From JAOZTV01 sp965371805 (GTDB lineage Bacteria; Acidobacteriota; Aminicenantia; UBA2199): a stretch of DNA of 50,068 nt. Position numbers and translations under genes: made by a program. The notes under the pieces were generated by a model, which saw only the letters and a program-made list of their open reading frames with translations, was not told the origin of the DNA and did no database searches. Within the stretch, counting starts at the first letter, position 1, and each line of letters begins with the position of its first letter. Below are positions 34,683 through 44,680 of this stretch, one piece after another. The stretch covers positions 1-50,068 of the forward strand of contig CBDUZW010000032.1 in NCBI GenBank assembly GCA_965371805.1, in the 5' to 3' direction.

Positions 34683-37430
34683 ATGCTTAATGATATAAAA
34701 AGAATCATTAATTTGATATTACTAGTATGCCTTATTGGAGTTTCTGTTTTTGCATCCGGATTAAATGAAAAACAATACTCTTTTGATCATATTTCATTTA
34801 ATGAGGGACTCTCACAGGTAACTGTAACTTCAATATATCAGGATAAAAAAGGTTTTATATGGATAGGTACGTTCGATGGATTAAACAGGTATGATGGAAA
34901 GGATTTTATAGTTTACCGTCATGACTCTGATATTCCTGGCAGTATTAGTAATTCGTTCATACAAGAAATCCTTGAAGATAAAGAAGGGGATTTGTGGGTT
35001 GGTACCTCAGAAGGTGGACTTAACAGATTTGATAGGAAAAATAATGTATTTATTCACTATAAGAATATTAAAGGTGTTAAGGATAGTTTAAGTAATAATA
35101 GTATTAGATCTTTATTTGAGGATAGTGAAGGGAATATTTGGGTTGGAACTAGAAATGGATTAAATCTTCTTAAAAAAAAGGAAGGGAAATTTAAGAGATT
35201 TATGAATATTTCTAATAGTAAAAATAGTATTAATGGTGAAATTGTAAAAAAAATAATAGAGGATAAAGAGGGTTTTTTGTGGATAGGAACAAAAAATGGG
35301 TTAATAAAGTTTAATAGAATTACAGAAAAATCTATTGTTTACAAGAACTTTAGTGATAATAAAGATATTATTGCGAATATTGTAACTTCTTTGTATTTTG
35401 ATAAATCAAATGATCTATGGATAGGTACTTGGAGAAATGGGATTTTTAAATTTAATGAGAGGGACGGAACTTTTATAAAGTATAATTTAAACAAAAAAAA
35501 CAGTAATAAAGAGAATTCATCAATTACAGGAATAATAGATATTAATGATAATGAAATATTGATAACAACTAATAATGATGGCATAAAAATTCTAAATAAA
35601 ACAAGTAAGCAGGTTGATGCATTTATTAAAGATCAAAAAAAATCAGATTCATTAAATTCAAATTCATTTTTAGATGTATATAAAGATAGAAATGGTCTTA
35701 TATGGATGGGAACTGCTGACAAAGGGATTAATATTTATGTCCCAGAAAGAACTAGGTTTCTTAAAAAAAACATAAGTGTTTATGAAAAAAACTATAAAAA
35801 TCATAATGTTGTATGGAGGTTTATTGAAGAAAATGAAAATATCTTATGGATAATAACAGGAAGCGGTTTAGTTAAATATGACAATATAAAAAATAAATAT
35901 ACCCCATTTTATATTAAAAAGGATCTTAAAGTAAAAAACACAGAAGTCTCTATTGTATCTGTTCTAGATGACAGTAATGGAGTGTTTTGGATAGGAACGT
36001 CACCTAATGGTATGTATACATTTGACAAGAAGAAAAATAAATTTTTCAATTATAACTTCGTAGAAAATTATAATACATTATTAAAAACATTAATCATTAA
36101 AAACGGCATTGAGGACAGTAAAGGCAATTTATGGTTTACAACTAATCAAAATGGTGTAATCAAGATAAACAAAGAGAGGAATAAATTACACAATGTTACA
36201 TATGATCCTGAGGATATTAATTCCATAGGAAATAATATTACTTCTGTAATTAAAGAAGGTAAATCTGGGATGATCTGGATTGGAACATTTGAAGGAGGTC
36301 TAAATAGGCTTGACCCAAAAACAAAAAAAATAAAAAGATATATGAAAATTCCTGGTGATAAAGCTTCAATTAATTCAAATACTGTTCTAGCAATAAGGAT
36401 TGGGGATGATAATATAATATGGGTTGGAACTACAAATGGATTTAGTAAATTTGATACCAAAAAAGAGGTCTTTTATAGGTATACAAATGCAGAGGGATAT
36501 TTGAACCAGCCGGTTTATGAGATTATTGAAGATAATAATCTCAAGATTTGGCTTGCAGGAAACAGGCTGTCAAGATTTGATCCAATTACTAATGATTTTA
36601 TCTTCTTTAATAAAAGAAATGGCCTGGTTGATGGAGAGTTTAATTCAGGAGCTGCCTTAAAGAGTAAATATAACAAAAACATAATTTATTTTGGGTCAAC
36701 TGAAGGTTATAATATTATAGATACAAATAATATTAAAATTAATTTACATGCACCTTCAATTGTGTTTACAAAAATAAAAATAAATGGAAAAGAGTTTAAA
36801 CCCGGTAGTAACTCATTTCTGAAAGATGATATTTCTGAGTCGAATGAAATTACTCTCCCATACAAATTAAATAATGTAATGCTTCATTTTAATTCTCTTG
36901 ATTTTTCAAATTCTACCAAAAATAAATATTCTTACAAAATTAAAGGAATTAACAAAGAATGGATTCATTTAGGGAATAGTAATGAAGTAGTTCTAACAAA
37001 TTTAGCTCCAGGTGAATATAGACTATTAGTTCGAGGCTCAAATAACGCCGGTATATGGAGTGAAAAAGCTGCAGAATTAACAATAACTATTCTGGCTCCA
37101 TTTTGGGCAACTTTATGGTTTAAGGGGATATTAATTATAATTATTTTGCTTATTTTGATTCAGTTTTTTAGAATGAGAACAAAAAGTCTTGAATCTAAAT
37201 ATGAAAAGGAAAATGCCATTAATAAGATTATGTTTAAGTATAATATTTCAAAGAGAGAACGGGAAGTAATTGATTTAGTTGTAAAAGGAAAAAGCAGTAG
37301 AGAGATTGAAAACGAACTCTATATTTCATTAAGTACAGTCAATAACCATATTTATAGTATTTTAAGGAAAATGAGACTCAAAAACAGAGGTGAATTGATA
37401 GTATTGATTAAAACTACAAAAGTTAGTTAA
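34683..37430 (+). CDS. Membrane-bound one-component regulator: Reg_prop propellers, Y_Y_Y, LuxR HTH
   Basis: A signal-anchor leader (about 1-25) precedes 12-14 Reg_prop blades (about 40-690) of the form G-x-[IL]-W-[IV]-G-T-x-x-G-[LI]-x-[RK]-[FY], enough for two seven-bladed propellers. A Y_Y_Y domain (about 722-802, 'YKIKGINKEWIHLGN...LAPGEYRLLVRGSN') and one membrane segment (about 812-830) follow. After a short coiled linker comes a LuxR/GerE helix-turn-helix (about 852-912, 'SKREREVIDLVVKGKSSREIENELYISLSTVNNH'). This is the sensor of hybrid two-component systems wired directly to a DNA-binding domain, with no kinase or receiver. It should sense an extracytoplasmic ligand (often a glycan in Bacteroidota) and act on DNA at the membrane. 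AGGAGC precedes ATG 34683. Confidence 0.88.
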   Translation: MLNDIKRIINLILLVCLIGVSVFASGLNEKQYSFDHISFNEGLSQVTVTSIYQDKKGFIWIGTFDGLNRYDGKDFIVYRHDSDIPGSISNSFIQEILEDKEGDLWVGTSEGGLNRFDRKNNVFIHYKNIKGVKDSLSNNSIRSLFEDSEGNIWVGTRNGLNLLKKKEGKFKRFMNISNSKNSINGEIVKKIIEDKEGFLWIGTKNGLIKFNRITEKSIVYKNFSDNKDIIANIVTSLYFDKSNDLWIGTWRNGIFKFNERDGTFIKYNLNKKNSNKENSSITGIIDINDNEILITTNNDGIKILNKTSKQVDAFIKDQKKSDSLNSNSFLDVYKDRNGLIWMGTADKGINIYVPERTRFLKKNISVYEKNYKNHNVVWRFIEENENILWIITGSGLVKYDNIKNKYTPFYIKKDLKVKNTEVSIVSVLDDSNGVFWIGTSPNGMYTFDKKKNKFFNYNFVENYNTLLKTLIIKNGIEDSKGNLWFTTNQNGVIKINKERNKLHNVTYDPEDINSIGNNITSVIKEGKSGMIWIGTFEGGLNRLDPKTKKIKRYMKIPGDKASINSNTVLAIRIGDDNIIWVGTTNGFSKFDTKKEVFYRYTNAEGYLNQPVYEIIEDNNLKIWLAGNRLSRFDPITNDFIFFNKRNGLVDGEFNSGAALKSKYNKNIIYFGSTEGYNIIDTNNIKINLHAPSIVFTKIKINGKEFKPGSNSFLKDDISESNEITLPYKLNNVMLHFNSLDFSNSTKNKYSYKIKGINKEWIHLGNSNEVVLTNLAPGEYRLLVRGSNNAGIWSEKAAELTITILAPFWATLWFKGILIIIILLILIQFFRMRTKSLESKYEKENAINKIMFKYNISKREREVIDLVVKGKSSREIENELYISLSTVNNHIYSILRKMRLKNRGELIVLIKTTKVS

Positions 37431-37546
37431 TAATCAAATATAGAAACTGTTATCTATTAAGATAATTTAAAGTAGTTTTAATTAAACTTTTTTTATACAA
37501 TATCGTATATATTCAATAATAATTAAATAAAAAATTGGAGGATTTA

Positions 37547-40500
37547 ATGAAAAAATTTTTTTTTGTAGTAATTATGGTATTTCTAATATCATTTAATTCA
37601 TTTGCCGTTAAAGATGTGCGGTTATTAAGAATGCCTGATATAAATAATGACCTTATAGTTTTTGTTTATGCAGGGGATATCTGGTCAGTTTCCTCTGACG
37701 GTGGTGATGCAAAACGACTGACATCTCATATTGGATTGGAAATATATCCTAAAATATCTCCAGATGGAAAATGGATCGCTTTTTCTGGAGAATATTCCGG
37801 ATCAAGACAAGTCTATGTTATTTCGGCAAATGGGGGAGTTCCAACGCAGCTAACTTATTATAATGATGTTGGAATAATGCCTCCAAGAGGTGGTTGGGAT
37901 AACATTATTCTGGATTGGACTCCGGACAGCAAAAACATAATGTTTAGATCTAATAGAACTGCATATGGACAAAGAAATGGAAAGTATTTTTTAATAAGTA
38001 AAGATGGTGGTTATGAAAAAGCTCTTCAGATACCTGAAGCAGGATTTGGAACATTTTCACCAGATGGAAATAAAATTGTTTATACACCTATTTCAAGAGA
38101 ATTCAGAACCTGGAAAAGGACAAAGGGTGGTAGAGCAGCGGATGTCTGGACCTATGATCTTAAAAAAAATATAACAAAAAGACTTACAAAATTTAATGGA
38201 ACCGATCATCTTCCATTCTGGTATAAAAATGGGATTTATTTTGTCTCCGATAGAGATTTGAAACTTAATATATATAAATATCAAGATGGTCAAAATCCTA
38301 AAAAAATAACTAACTTTAAAGAATATGATGTTATGTGGCCATCAGGAAGCAATGGTTTTGTTGCTTTTGAAAATGGAGGACATATCTATAAACTTGATCT
38401 TGACACAGAAAAGTCTGAAAAAGTGCCTATAAACATTACCTTTGATAATCCAAATTTACTTCCTTATTATAAAAACGTAAAGGGATTTATTTATGGGTCT
38501 ACAATTAATAATGGTGGTAAAAGAACTGTTTTTGAAGCAAGAGGCGATCTCTTTTCTGTACCCGGTAAAAAAGGTATAACCGTTAATTTAACCAATACAC
38601 AGGGTATAAGAGAAACATCGCCTGAATGGTCACCTGATGAGAAATGGATTGCATATATTTCAGATAAAACAGGAAATAATGAAATTTATATTCTTGATCC
38701 AAAAGGCAAAAAAGCTTCTATTCAGCTTACAAATGATAAAATATGGAAATCATCTGTTACATGGTCAAATGATAGTAAATTTATTTTATATACTATGGAT
38801 AGAAAACTTCAATTGCTGAATATCAAAACAAAAAAAATAACAACCGTTGATAAGGATAATAGTGGTAATATAAATGATTATAGCTGGTCAAAAGATTCGC
38901 AATGGGTAACTTATAGTAAGAATAACAGTAACGGCTTGTCTTCTTTATGGGTATATTCAATTGAGAAAAATAAAGCATTTTCCATTACAGATGCAAAATA
39001 TAATGATAATTCACCCATTTTTTCAAGTTGTGGTAAGTATATTTATTTTGTTTCAGATAGAGATTTTATCATGAACTTCCAAAAGGGTTTTTCGAGTATG
39101 GAATTTGATTTTGTAATGACAAATACTTCAAGAATGTATGCTATTGCATTAACAAAGGATGCACCTGATTTATTTAAAGAAAAAAATGATCTTGAAGATA
39201 TAGAAAAAAAGGGTGATAAAAAAGATTCAAAATCTAAAGATAAGAAGAAAGATAAAAAAGAAAAAGACAAAAAAAAAATAAAAAAAGTTAAGTTCGATTT
39301 AAATGGTATTAATGAAAGAATTGCAGCCTTCCCTATCTCTAATGGTGGGATATCCTTAATTGTTGATATTGATGGTAAAGTTCTATACTTCAAAAATAGA
39401 GCAATAAGATTATTTGATATTAAAACAAAAAAAGACAATGTTGTTATAACCGGAGCTAGAGCTGCCGCAATATCAGCAGATAATAAAAAACTTTTATACA
39501 GTGCTAAAGGAAAATGGGGTATAGTTGACATTAAACCAAAACAGAAAGTAGGAAAAGATACACTTAACCTTAGTAATTTAGTTATGAAGATTGATCCTCA
39601 AAAAGAATGGAAACAGATCTTTAATGATGGATGGAGACTCTATAGAGACTTTTTCTATGTGTCAAATATGCATGGCGTCGATTGGAAAGGAATGAGAAAA
39701 AAATACTCTAAATTACTTCAGAATTTAAGTCATAGATTTGATCTTGATTATATTTTTGGAGAGATGGTGGGTGAGATTAATGTTGGCCATACTTATGTAA
39801 ACTGGGGTGATTTCAAAAGAGTTAAAAGAGTTGATACCGGATTACTTGGAGCCGACATAGTTGCTGATTATAAAGTAAAAAAGTATAAAATCAAGAAGAT
39901 TTACATAGGCGAAAACTGGAATGAGAGAACAAGATCACCTTTAACAGAATTGGGTATAAATGTAATTGAGAATGATTATATACTGAAGATTAATGGTATT
40001 TCAGTAACAACTAATGTAAATTTCTATAAGTATCTTGAAAATACTGTTGGTAAAAAAATCAGTATAACTGTATGTAAAAAAGCTGATGGAACTAATGCAA
40101 AAAAATATTGGATCAAGCCTGTAAAAAGCGAATTAGGGCTTTTCTATCATAATTGGGTTAAAACAAGAAGAGCAATGGTTGATAAATTATCTAATGGAAA
40201 AATTGCATATATTCATGTTCCTGATACTGCTATTAATGGAAATAGAGAATTCTTTAAAGGACTCTATGCTTATAGTAATAAGAAAGCTTATATTATAGAT
40301 GATAGATATAATGGTGGTGGCTGGGATCCTTCAAAAATGATTGCAAGATTAACTCAGAAGACAACAAGTTATTGGGCACGAAGAGGTTTGAATTTGAGAC
40401 AGGCACCCGGTTTTGCAATTAATGGACCTAAGGTTATGTTAATAAATCATTATTCTTCATCAGGTGGTGATTGGTTTCCAGATCTTTTTAAGAAATTAAA

Positions 40501-40828
40501 GCTGGGGAAATTGATCGGAACCAGAACCTGGGGTGGACTTGTTGGATATACTGGTACACCAAGACTTGTTGATGGTCCGAGGTTCGCAATTCCAACGTTT
40601 GGAATTGTTGGAACAGATGGGGAATATTCAGTTGAAGGTGTTGGGATTTATCCTGATGCCGGTTTTGAAGTAATTGACCGATCTGATCTTGTAGCAAAAG
40701 GGCAGGATCCAAGTCTGGAAAAAGCGGTTGAATATCTATTGGAAGAATTAAAGAAAAAAACACATAAAAGGCCGAAGGCTCCAAAAGATCCGGATAGGTC
40801 AAAATGGTTTGAAAAAGAAATTAAATAA
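37547..40828 (+). CDS. Exported Tricorn-type serine protease (S41)
   Basis: After a signal peptide (about 1-19) come two WD40/PD40 propellers (about 25-650) with repeated 'SPDGKWIAFSG' and 'SPDEKWIAYIS' blades, a tricorn C1 domain, a PDZ-like part ('LGADIVAD...INGISVTTNVNFYKYL'), and the S41 catalytic domain. 'GEINVGHTYV' supplies the catalytic His, 'NHYSSSGGDWFP' (serines 970-972) the nucleophile, and 'YSVEGVGIYPD' the late Glu. A lysine/aspartate-rich insert (about 548-585) is usual in exported bacterial tricorns. Tricorn proteases degrade peptides of 6-12 residues. The start is ATG 37547 with GGAGG 5 nt upstream, not an in-frame TTG 12 nt earlier. Length 1093 aa matches the family. Confidence 0.92.
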   Translation: MKKFFFVVIMVFLISFNSFAVKDVRLLRMPDINNDLIVFVYAGDIWSVSSDGGDAKRLTSHIGLEIYPKISPDGKWIAFSGEYSGSRQVYVISANGGVPTQLTYYNDVGIMPPRGGWDNIILDWTPDSKNIMFRSNRTAYGQRNGKYFLISKDGGYEKALQIPEAGFGTFSPDGNKIVYTPISREFRTWKRTKGGRAADVWTYDLKKNITKRLTKFNGTDHLPFWYKNGIYFVSDRDLKLNIYKYQDGQNPKKITNFKEYDVMWPSGSNGFVAFENGGHIYKLDLDTEKSEKVPINITFDNPNLLPYYKNVKGFIYGSTINNGGKRTVFEARGDLFSVPGKKGITVNLTNTQGIRETSPEWSPDEKWIAYISDKTGNNEIYILDPKGKKASIQLTNDKIWKSSVTWSNDSKFILYTMDRKLQLLNIKTKKITTVDKDNSGNINDYSWSKDSQWVTYSKNNSNGLSSLWVYSIEKNKAFSITDAKYNDNSPIFSSCGKYIYFVSDRDFIMNFQKGFSSMEFDFVMTNTSRMYAIALTKDAPDLFKEKNDLEDIEKKGDKKDSKSKDKKKDKKEKDKKKIKKVKFDLNGINERIAAFPISNGGISLIVDIDGKVLYFKNRAIRLFDIKTKKDNVVITGARAAAISADNKKLLYSAKGKWGIVDIKPKQKVGKDTLNLSNLVMKIDPQKEWKQIFNDGWRLYRDFFYVSNMHGVDWKGMRKKYSKLLQNLSHRFDLDYIFGEMVGEINVGHTYVNWGDFKRVKRVDTGLLGADIVADYKVKKYKIKKIYIGENWNERTRSPLTELGINVIENDYILKINGISVTTNVNFYKYLENTVGKKISITVCKKADGTNAKKYWIKPVKSELGLFYHNWVKTRRAMVDKLSNGKIAYIHVPDTAINGNREFFKGLYAYSNKKAYIIDDRYNGGGWDPSKMIARLTQKTTSYWARRGLNLRQAPGFAINGPKVMLINHYSSSGGDWFPDLFKKLKLGKLIGTRTWGGLVGYTGTPRLVDGPRFAIPTFGIVGTDGEYSVEGVGIYPDAGFEVIDRSDLVAKGQDPSLEKAVEYLLEELKKKTHKRPKAPKDPDRSKWFEKEIK

Positions 40829-40840
40829 TTAAACAGTTCT

Positions 40841-40914
40841 CCCCCTACGACGCTTCATTTTTTTATGGAGCTCAAAAGATATAAGGTCCCCCGGGTAGGG
40901 GGACTTTATTTTTC
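40841..40914 (+). terminator. Terminator with a competing stem
   Basis: AAGGTCCCCC (40883-40892) pairs with GGGGGACTTT (40898-40907), loop GGGTA, followed by ATTTTTC: a strong intrinsic terminator between convergent genes. CCCCCTAC at 40841-40848 is perfectly complementary to GTAGGGGG at 40895-40902, so the right arm of the terminator can pair instead with the upstream segment. Confidence 0.8.
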
Positions 40915-40941
40915 ATTACCAATATAGAAATTGATACAATT

Positions 40942-41985
40942 TTAATAGATCGGTACTGCTCTTAGTTTTTTTCCACTACTATCAAATTCAATTATTCTGA
41001 ATGCAGATGTTCCTGCATAAAATTTTCCATCTTTTGCAAATGCAAATCCTTTGAAATATTCAGGCCATCCCGGTATTGAAGAAATTTTAAATTTTATAGT
41101 CTTCTCTGATTTTATATCATATATCGACCCATTGCGTAATCCACCACCGGCTATTGTTTTATTGTCAGTAGATATTCCTATTCCATAATTATATTGATTG
41201 GCGGGTCTGAATATTTTTACTTTACCGTCTTTTGAAATATTTGCATTTACATTTCCATAATTAAAGATGTAAACAGCCTTACTTGTAACAGCCATTTTTG
41301 CGTATTGAGAATTTGTGAAAAAGATAGTGGACCTGGAAATTAATTTACCTGATTTTGGATTAAATTCTATTATTTCAGATACTTTACCATCATTTTTTTG
41401 AATAAATTCTTCTCTCTCAATTCCTTTAAGATTTTTTGGTATCATATTCCGGGGAATCTTTTTTTCTATTTTTTTTTCTGATCTGGTTAAAACAATTAAC
41501 CTTTTACCATCAGCATCAATTCCACATAACTGGATCTTCTTATCAACCGGTATAGATCTTAATAATGTGCCCTCTGTCATAGAGTAAACGTTTATGGAAT
41601 ATGGTTTTGCCCTGTATGTATGAACAATAGCTTCATTACTTATTGGAGAAACTGTTAGACCAGCTACTTTGTCATAACTTTTTATTAGACTGTAATCAGC
41701 CATATTAATAAAATTCAACGTTGCATCCCTGTTTTCAGAGACAAGTGTTGATCCGGTTTTATTAAAGGCAAGATTTAAAACTTGTGTTTTTACCCAAATT
41801 CTTTTTATAACTTTAAATGTTTTTGCATCCAGAATATAAATAACTCTGGAAATTCCACCTAAAGCAATAGTTTTGCCATCAGGTGATACCGCAATTCCCG
41901 GTAGACCTGAACTCGGTGTTACTGGATATACAAATGGTGATAGTAAAAAAGTAAAAACGACTAAAATAAGTAAAAAAATTTTCAT
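40942..41985 (-). CDS. Exported WD40-like beta-propeller protein
   Basis: A signal peptide (about 1-22) is followed by about seven WD40/YVTN-type blades: 'GIAVSPDGKTIALGG', 'NLAFNKTGSTLVSEN', 'IGISTDNKTIAGGG' and 'GFAFAKDGKFYAGTS' are the inner strands. A charged insert near 170-205 ('KKIEKKIPRNMIPKN...REEFIQKN') interrupts the propeller. No catalytic motif is present, so it is probably a periplasmic or surface scaffold. AAAGGAG lies 8 nt before ATG 41985. It faces the Tricorn gene and shares the terminator between them; the shared propeller fold does not prove a common task. Confidence 0.72.
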   Translation of the reverse strand: MKIFLLILVVFTFLLSPFVYPVTPSSGLPGIAVSPDGKTIALGGISRVIYILDAKTFKVIKRIWVKTQVLNLAFNKTGSTLVSENRDATLNFINMADYSLIKSYDKVAGLTVSPISNEAIVHTYRAKPYSINVYSMTEGTLLRSIPVDKKIQLCGIDADGKRLIVLTRSEKKIEKKIPRNMIPKNLKGIEREEFIQKNDGKVSEIIEFNPKSGKLISRSTIFFTNSQYAKMAVTSKAVYIFNYGNVNANISKDGKVKIFRPANQYNYGIGISTDNKTIAGGGLRNGSIYDIKSEKTIKFKISSIPGWPEYFKGFAFAKDGKFYAGTSAFRIIEFDSSGKKLRAVPIY

Positions 41986-42188
41986 TATATATCTCCTTTC
42001 AAAATTTATTGTTAAAAAAAGAAGTTAACATATAACAATATTTTTTACAAATTAATAAGAATTCAATTATTAAGAAGTTAAAAATTCTGTTTTTATTGAT
42101 TAATATTTCTTGTTTTTTATATTGAAATAATATAAGATACAACAATATTTAAATTACATTGTACAATTGTATTAATAAGGAGTGATTT

Positions 42189-43028
42189 ATGATTAATAGT
42201 TGTTTTTCACATATACCATCTGTTGGCTTATCGACTGAAAAAAAAATATGGGATAGTGGGGTCACAACAATGGATGAATTTCTCAATTCATCTCCTGCAT
42301 TTCTTTCATTAAATAAACAAAGAAAAATTGATGATTATATTCACTTATCAAAAGAAAAGATAAAATGTAAGGATGTTCAATACTTTTATGACAACCTGCC
42401 GTCAAAAGAACATTGGCGTTTATTTAAAGAGCACCAGGAGTCAACCGTCTATCTTGATATTGAAACTACAGGTCTTAATATAGCATGGAATACAATAACA
42501 ACAATTGCATTGTATGATGGAAAGGAGATCAAGTACTATATAAATGGGAAAAATCTGGATGATTTTAAAAATGACATTCAAAAATATAAAGTTATTGTTA
42601 CATTTAATGGGAAAACATTTGATATCCCTTTTATAGAAAATCATTTTAGATTGAATTTGTCTCAAGCTCATCTGGATTTAAGATATATATTACAAAGTTT
42701 AGGGTTTTCAGGTGGATTAAAATCATGTGAAAGACAATTCGGGATTGGAAGAACTGGTGATCTTGCAGATGTTGATGGTTTTTTGGCTATCTCATTATGG
42801 AATGATTATAAAAAAAATAAAAATGAAGATTCTTTAGAAACTCTACTCTCTTACAATATTGAGGATGTATTGAATCTAGAATATTTAATGATAGAAGCTT
42901 ATAATAAAAAACTTAAATCGATTCCTTTTTATATAGAAGGACTTAGTCTTCCCCCAAAAAAAGAAAATCCATTCAAAATTAATACACAGGCTGTCAAGAG
43001 AATACAAAGCCAACACTACTCATATTAA
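42189..43028 (+). CDS. YprB-like RNase H-fold exonuclease
   Basis: The N-terminus ('CFSHIPSVGLSTEKKIWDSGVTTMDEFL') resembles the helix-hairpin-helix at the start of YprB proteins. It is followed by an RNase_H_2 (DEDD) exonuclease domain. Acidic metal ligands are visible: D90/E92 in 'YLDIETTGL', D145 in 'FNGKTFDIPF', D163 in 'HLDLRY', and Y222...D226 in 'YNIEDVLNL', giving a DEDDy set. Such proteins trim nucleic acid ends; the substrate is unknown. AAGGAG precedes ATG 42189. Length 279 aa is within the family range. Confidence 0.82.
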   Translation: MINSCFSHIPSVGLSTEKKIWDSGVTTMDEFLNSSPAFLSLNKQRKIDDYIHLSKEKIKCKDVQYFYDNLPSKEHWRLFKEHQESTVYLDIETTGLNIAWNTITTIALYDGKEIKYYINGKNLDDFKNDIQKYKVIVTFNGKTFDIPFIENHFRLNLSQAHLDLRYILQSLGFSGGLKSCERQFGIGRTGDLADVDGFLAISLWNDYKKNKNEDSLETLLSYNIEDVLNLEYLMIEAYNKKLKSIPFYIEGLSLPPKKENPFKINTQAVKRIQSQHYSY

Positions 43029-43049
43029 AAAAAGGTTCTAAATAAAAAA

Positions 43050-43085
43050 GATTATGCTATAGTCTAAATATAAACTAGCATAGTC
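43050..43085. terminator. Imperfect hairpin between convergent genes
   Basis: GATTATGCTATAGT (43050-43063) pairs with ACTAGCATAGTC (43074-43085) with a 2-nt bulge and one G-U. It is enclosed by GGTTC (43034-43038)/GAACC (43095-43099). No clear T-run follows, so termination is only probable. Confidence 0.35.
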
Positions 43086-43111
43086 TCTGACAAGGAACCA
43101 ATACTATTACA

Positions 43112-44644
43112 TTAGTTCCGGTCAATAATATCCAGAGCAGCCTTTATACCATCTACTGCTGAAGATACAATGCCACCTGCAAAACCGCTTCCTTCACCGA
43201 TCATATATAAATTGTCAAAATCATCGACCTTTCCTTGTTTATCTCTTTTGACCTGGATTGGGGATGATGTTTTGCTTTCAAGCCCCAAAATTATTCCCTC
43301 TTCAAATCCGGATATTTTTTTTGTGAAATCTTTTATGCCTGAGATAAGAGAATTATAAATATTGGAAGGAAACAATTCTTTGAAATCATAACTGTAAAGG
43401 TCAAAGGGATAGCTTGATTTTGGAAGATTAGAAGATTGTCTACCAATTAATAGATCTGATATCTTATTTGCCGGGGCGGAATAATTTTTTTTTATGTTAA
43501 AAAAATTATTTTCAAGTTTATATAACCAGTCTAAGGCTTCATTAGGTTCTACTTCTTTGTTTAAGATTTTATTCAGATCAACTGCAGCAACAATTGCAGA
43601 ATTTGCAAACTTAGAACCTCTATTATAATTACTCATGCCGTTGACTATATTTGTCTTTTCATTTGATGATGAAGGAACAATTCTACCGCCAGGACACATA
43701 CAAAAAGAATAAACCGGCAGGTTATGATCTGATTTAAAAGTAAGTCTGTATTCAGCTGCTTTCATTCCCGGTAAAGAGGACTTTCCCCATTGAGATTTAT
43801 TTATTGTTTCCTGCTGATGTTCAACTCTGCTTCCTATTGCAAAAGGTTTAGTCCTGAATGGCACGCAACTATCTATAAGGGTTCTATATGTGTTATATGA
43901 AGAGTGGCCTATTGCAAGCATTAAATAATCACATTCTATTTGATTTTTATTAGTCTTAATAGATATTACTCTTTTTTTTTGGTTTTCAAAACTAATAAAT
44001 TCTGTATTAAAATGGATTACACCTCCAAAATCAATAAATTTACTTCTAAGATTTTTGACAATTATTTTTAGATTATCTGAACCAAGATGAGGGTTTGATA
44101 AATATTTGATTTCTTCAGGAGCACCCGCATCTATATAAGTGTCAAAAATAAACTGCTTTTCCTTTTTAATTTTTTTAGACCTTGCGGTGAGTTTGCCATC
44201 AGAAAAAGTCCCAGCACCTCCCTCACCATTTGCATAATTACTTTTCTCATTTAATATTCCTGTTGTTTCAAAATTAATTATATCGTTTATTCTCTGATCA
44301 ACATGATCACCCTGCTCAATTATCTCAACATTAAATCCACTTTTTTGAAGAATTAAGCCAGAAAAAAAACCTGCAGGTCCACTGCCTATAATTAGTATTT
44401 TCTTATTGTTTTTTTTATACTTAATATTTAGTATTGGTTCATCAGGTGAATTGTTTTTTTGATTTATATTTAAAAAAGTTTCAACTCTAATATTCCAGAA
44501 TATATTATTTTTGTTTCTAGCATCTAAACTTTTATTCAAGATTGTAAAACCATCATATTTTGAATGGTTTTTTTTTATTTTATCTTCAAGATCACTGTCA
44601 TTATATCCAACAGGAAGTTTGAATTCAATTATTTTAGCTTTCAT
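43112..44644 (-). CDS. COG2509-type FAD-dependent dehydrogenase
   Basis: A short N-terminal domain (about 1-75, 'IEFKLPVGYNDSDLEDKI') precedes a Rossmann FAD-binding fold: 'ILIIGSGPAGFFSGLILQKSG' near 83-103, then 'GEGGAGTFSDGKL', 'MLAIGHSSYNTY', and the closing 'MIGEGSGFAGGIVSSAVDGIKAA'. It also has 'YSFCMCPGGRIVPSSSN'. This is the uncharacterised flavoprotein group COG2509, of unknown substrate. I set the start at ATG 44644 (510 aa): family homology begins there, and a TTGACA/TAATAA promoter ends 7 nt before it. The frame is open upstream to a TTG at 44833, but those 63 codons do not look like the family. Confidence 0.82.
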   Translation of the reverse strand: MKAKIIEFKLPVGYNDSDLEDKIKKNHSKYDGFTILNKSLDARNKNNIFWNIRVETFLNINQKNNSPDEPILNIKYKKNNKKILIIGSGPAGFFSGLILQKSGFNVEIIEQGDHVDQRINDIINFETTGILNEKSNYANGEGGAGTFSDGKLTARSKKIKKEKQFIFDTYIDAGAPEEIKYLSNPHLGSDNLKIIVKNLRSKFIDFGGVIHFNTEFISFENQKKRVISIKTNKNQIECDYLMLAIGHSSYNTYRTLIDSCVPFRTKPFAIGSRVEHQQETINKSQWGKSSLPGMKAAEYRLTFKSDHNLPVYSFCMCPGGRIVPSSSNEKTNIVNGMSNYNRGSKFANSAIVAAVDLNKILNKEVEPNEALDWLYKLENNFFNIKKNYSAPANKISDLLIGRQSSNLPKSSYPFDLYSYDFKELFPSNIYNSLISGIKDFTKKISGFEEGIILGLESKTSSPIQVKRDKQGKVDDFDNLYMIGEGSGFAGGIVSSAVDGIKAALDIIDRN

Positions 44645-44651
44645 GAATTTA

Positions 44652-44680
44652 TTATTAATTAAAAAGTAGTATTTTGTCAA
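44652..44680 (-). promoter_or_regulatory. Flavoprotein promoter, leaderless layout
   Basis: On the reverse strand: TTGACA (44680-44675), 17 bp, TAATAA (44657-44652), then TAAATTC and ATG 44644. It lies inside the longer open frame and argues for the shorter protein. Confidence 0.6.

Noticed and set aside
39043..39531. 162-codon open frame antisense to the Tricorn gene
   Set aside because: It mirrors the lysine/aspartate-rich insert of Tricorn, giving a serine/phenylalanine-rich translation with no ribosome site. It is a shadow frame.
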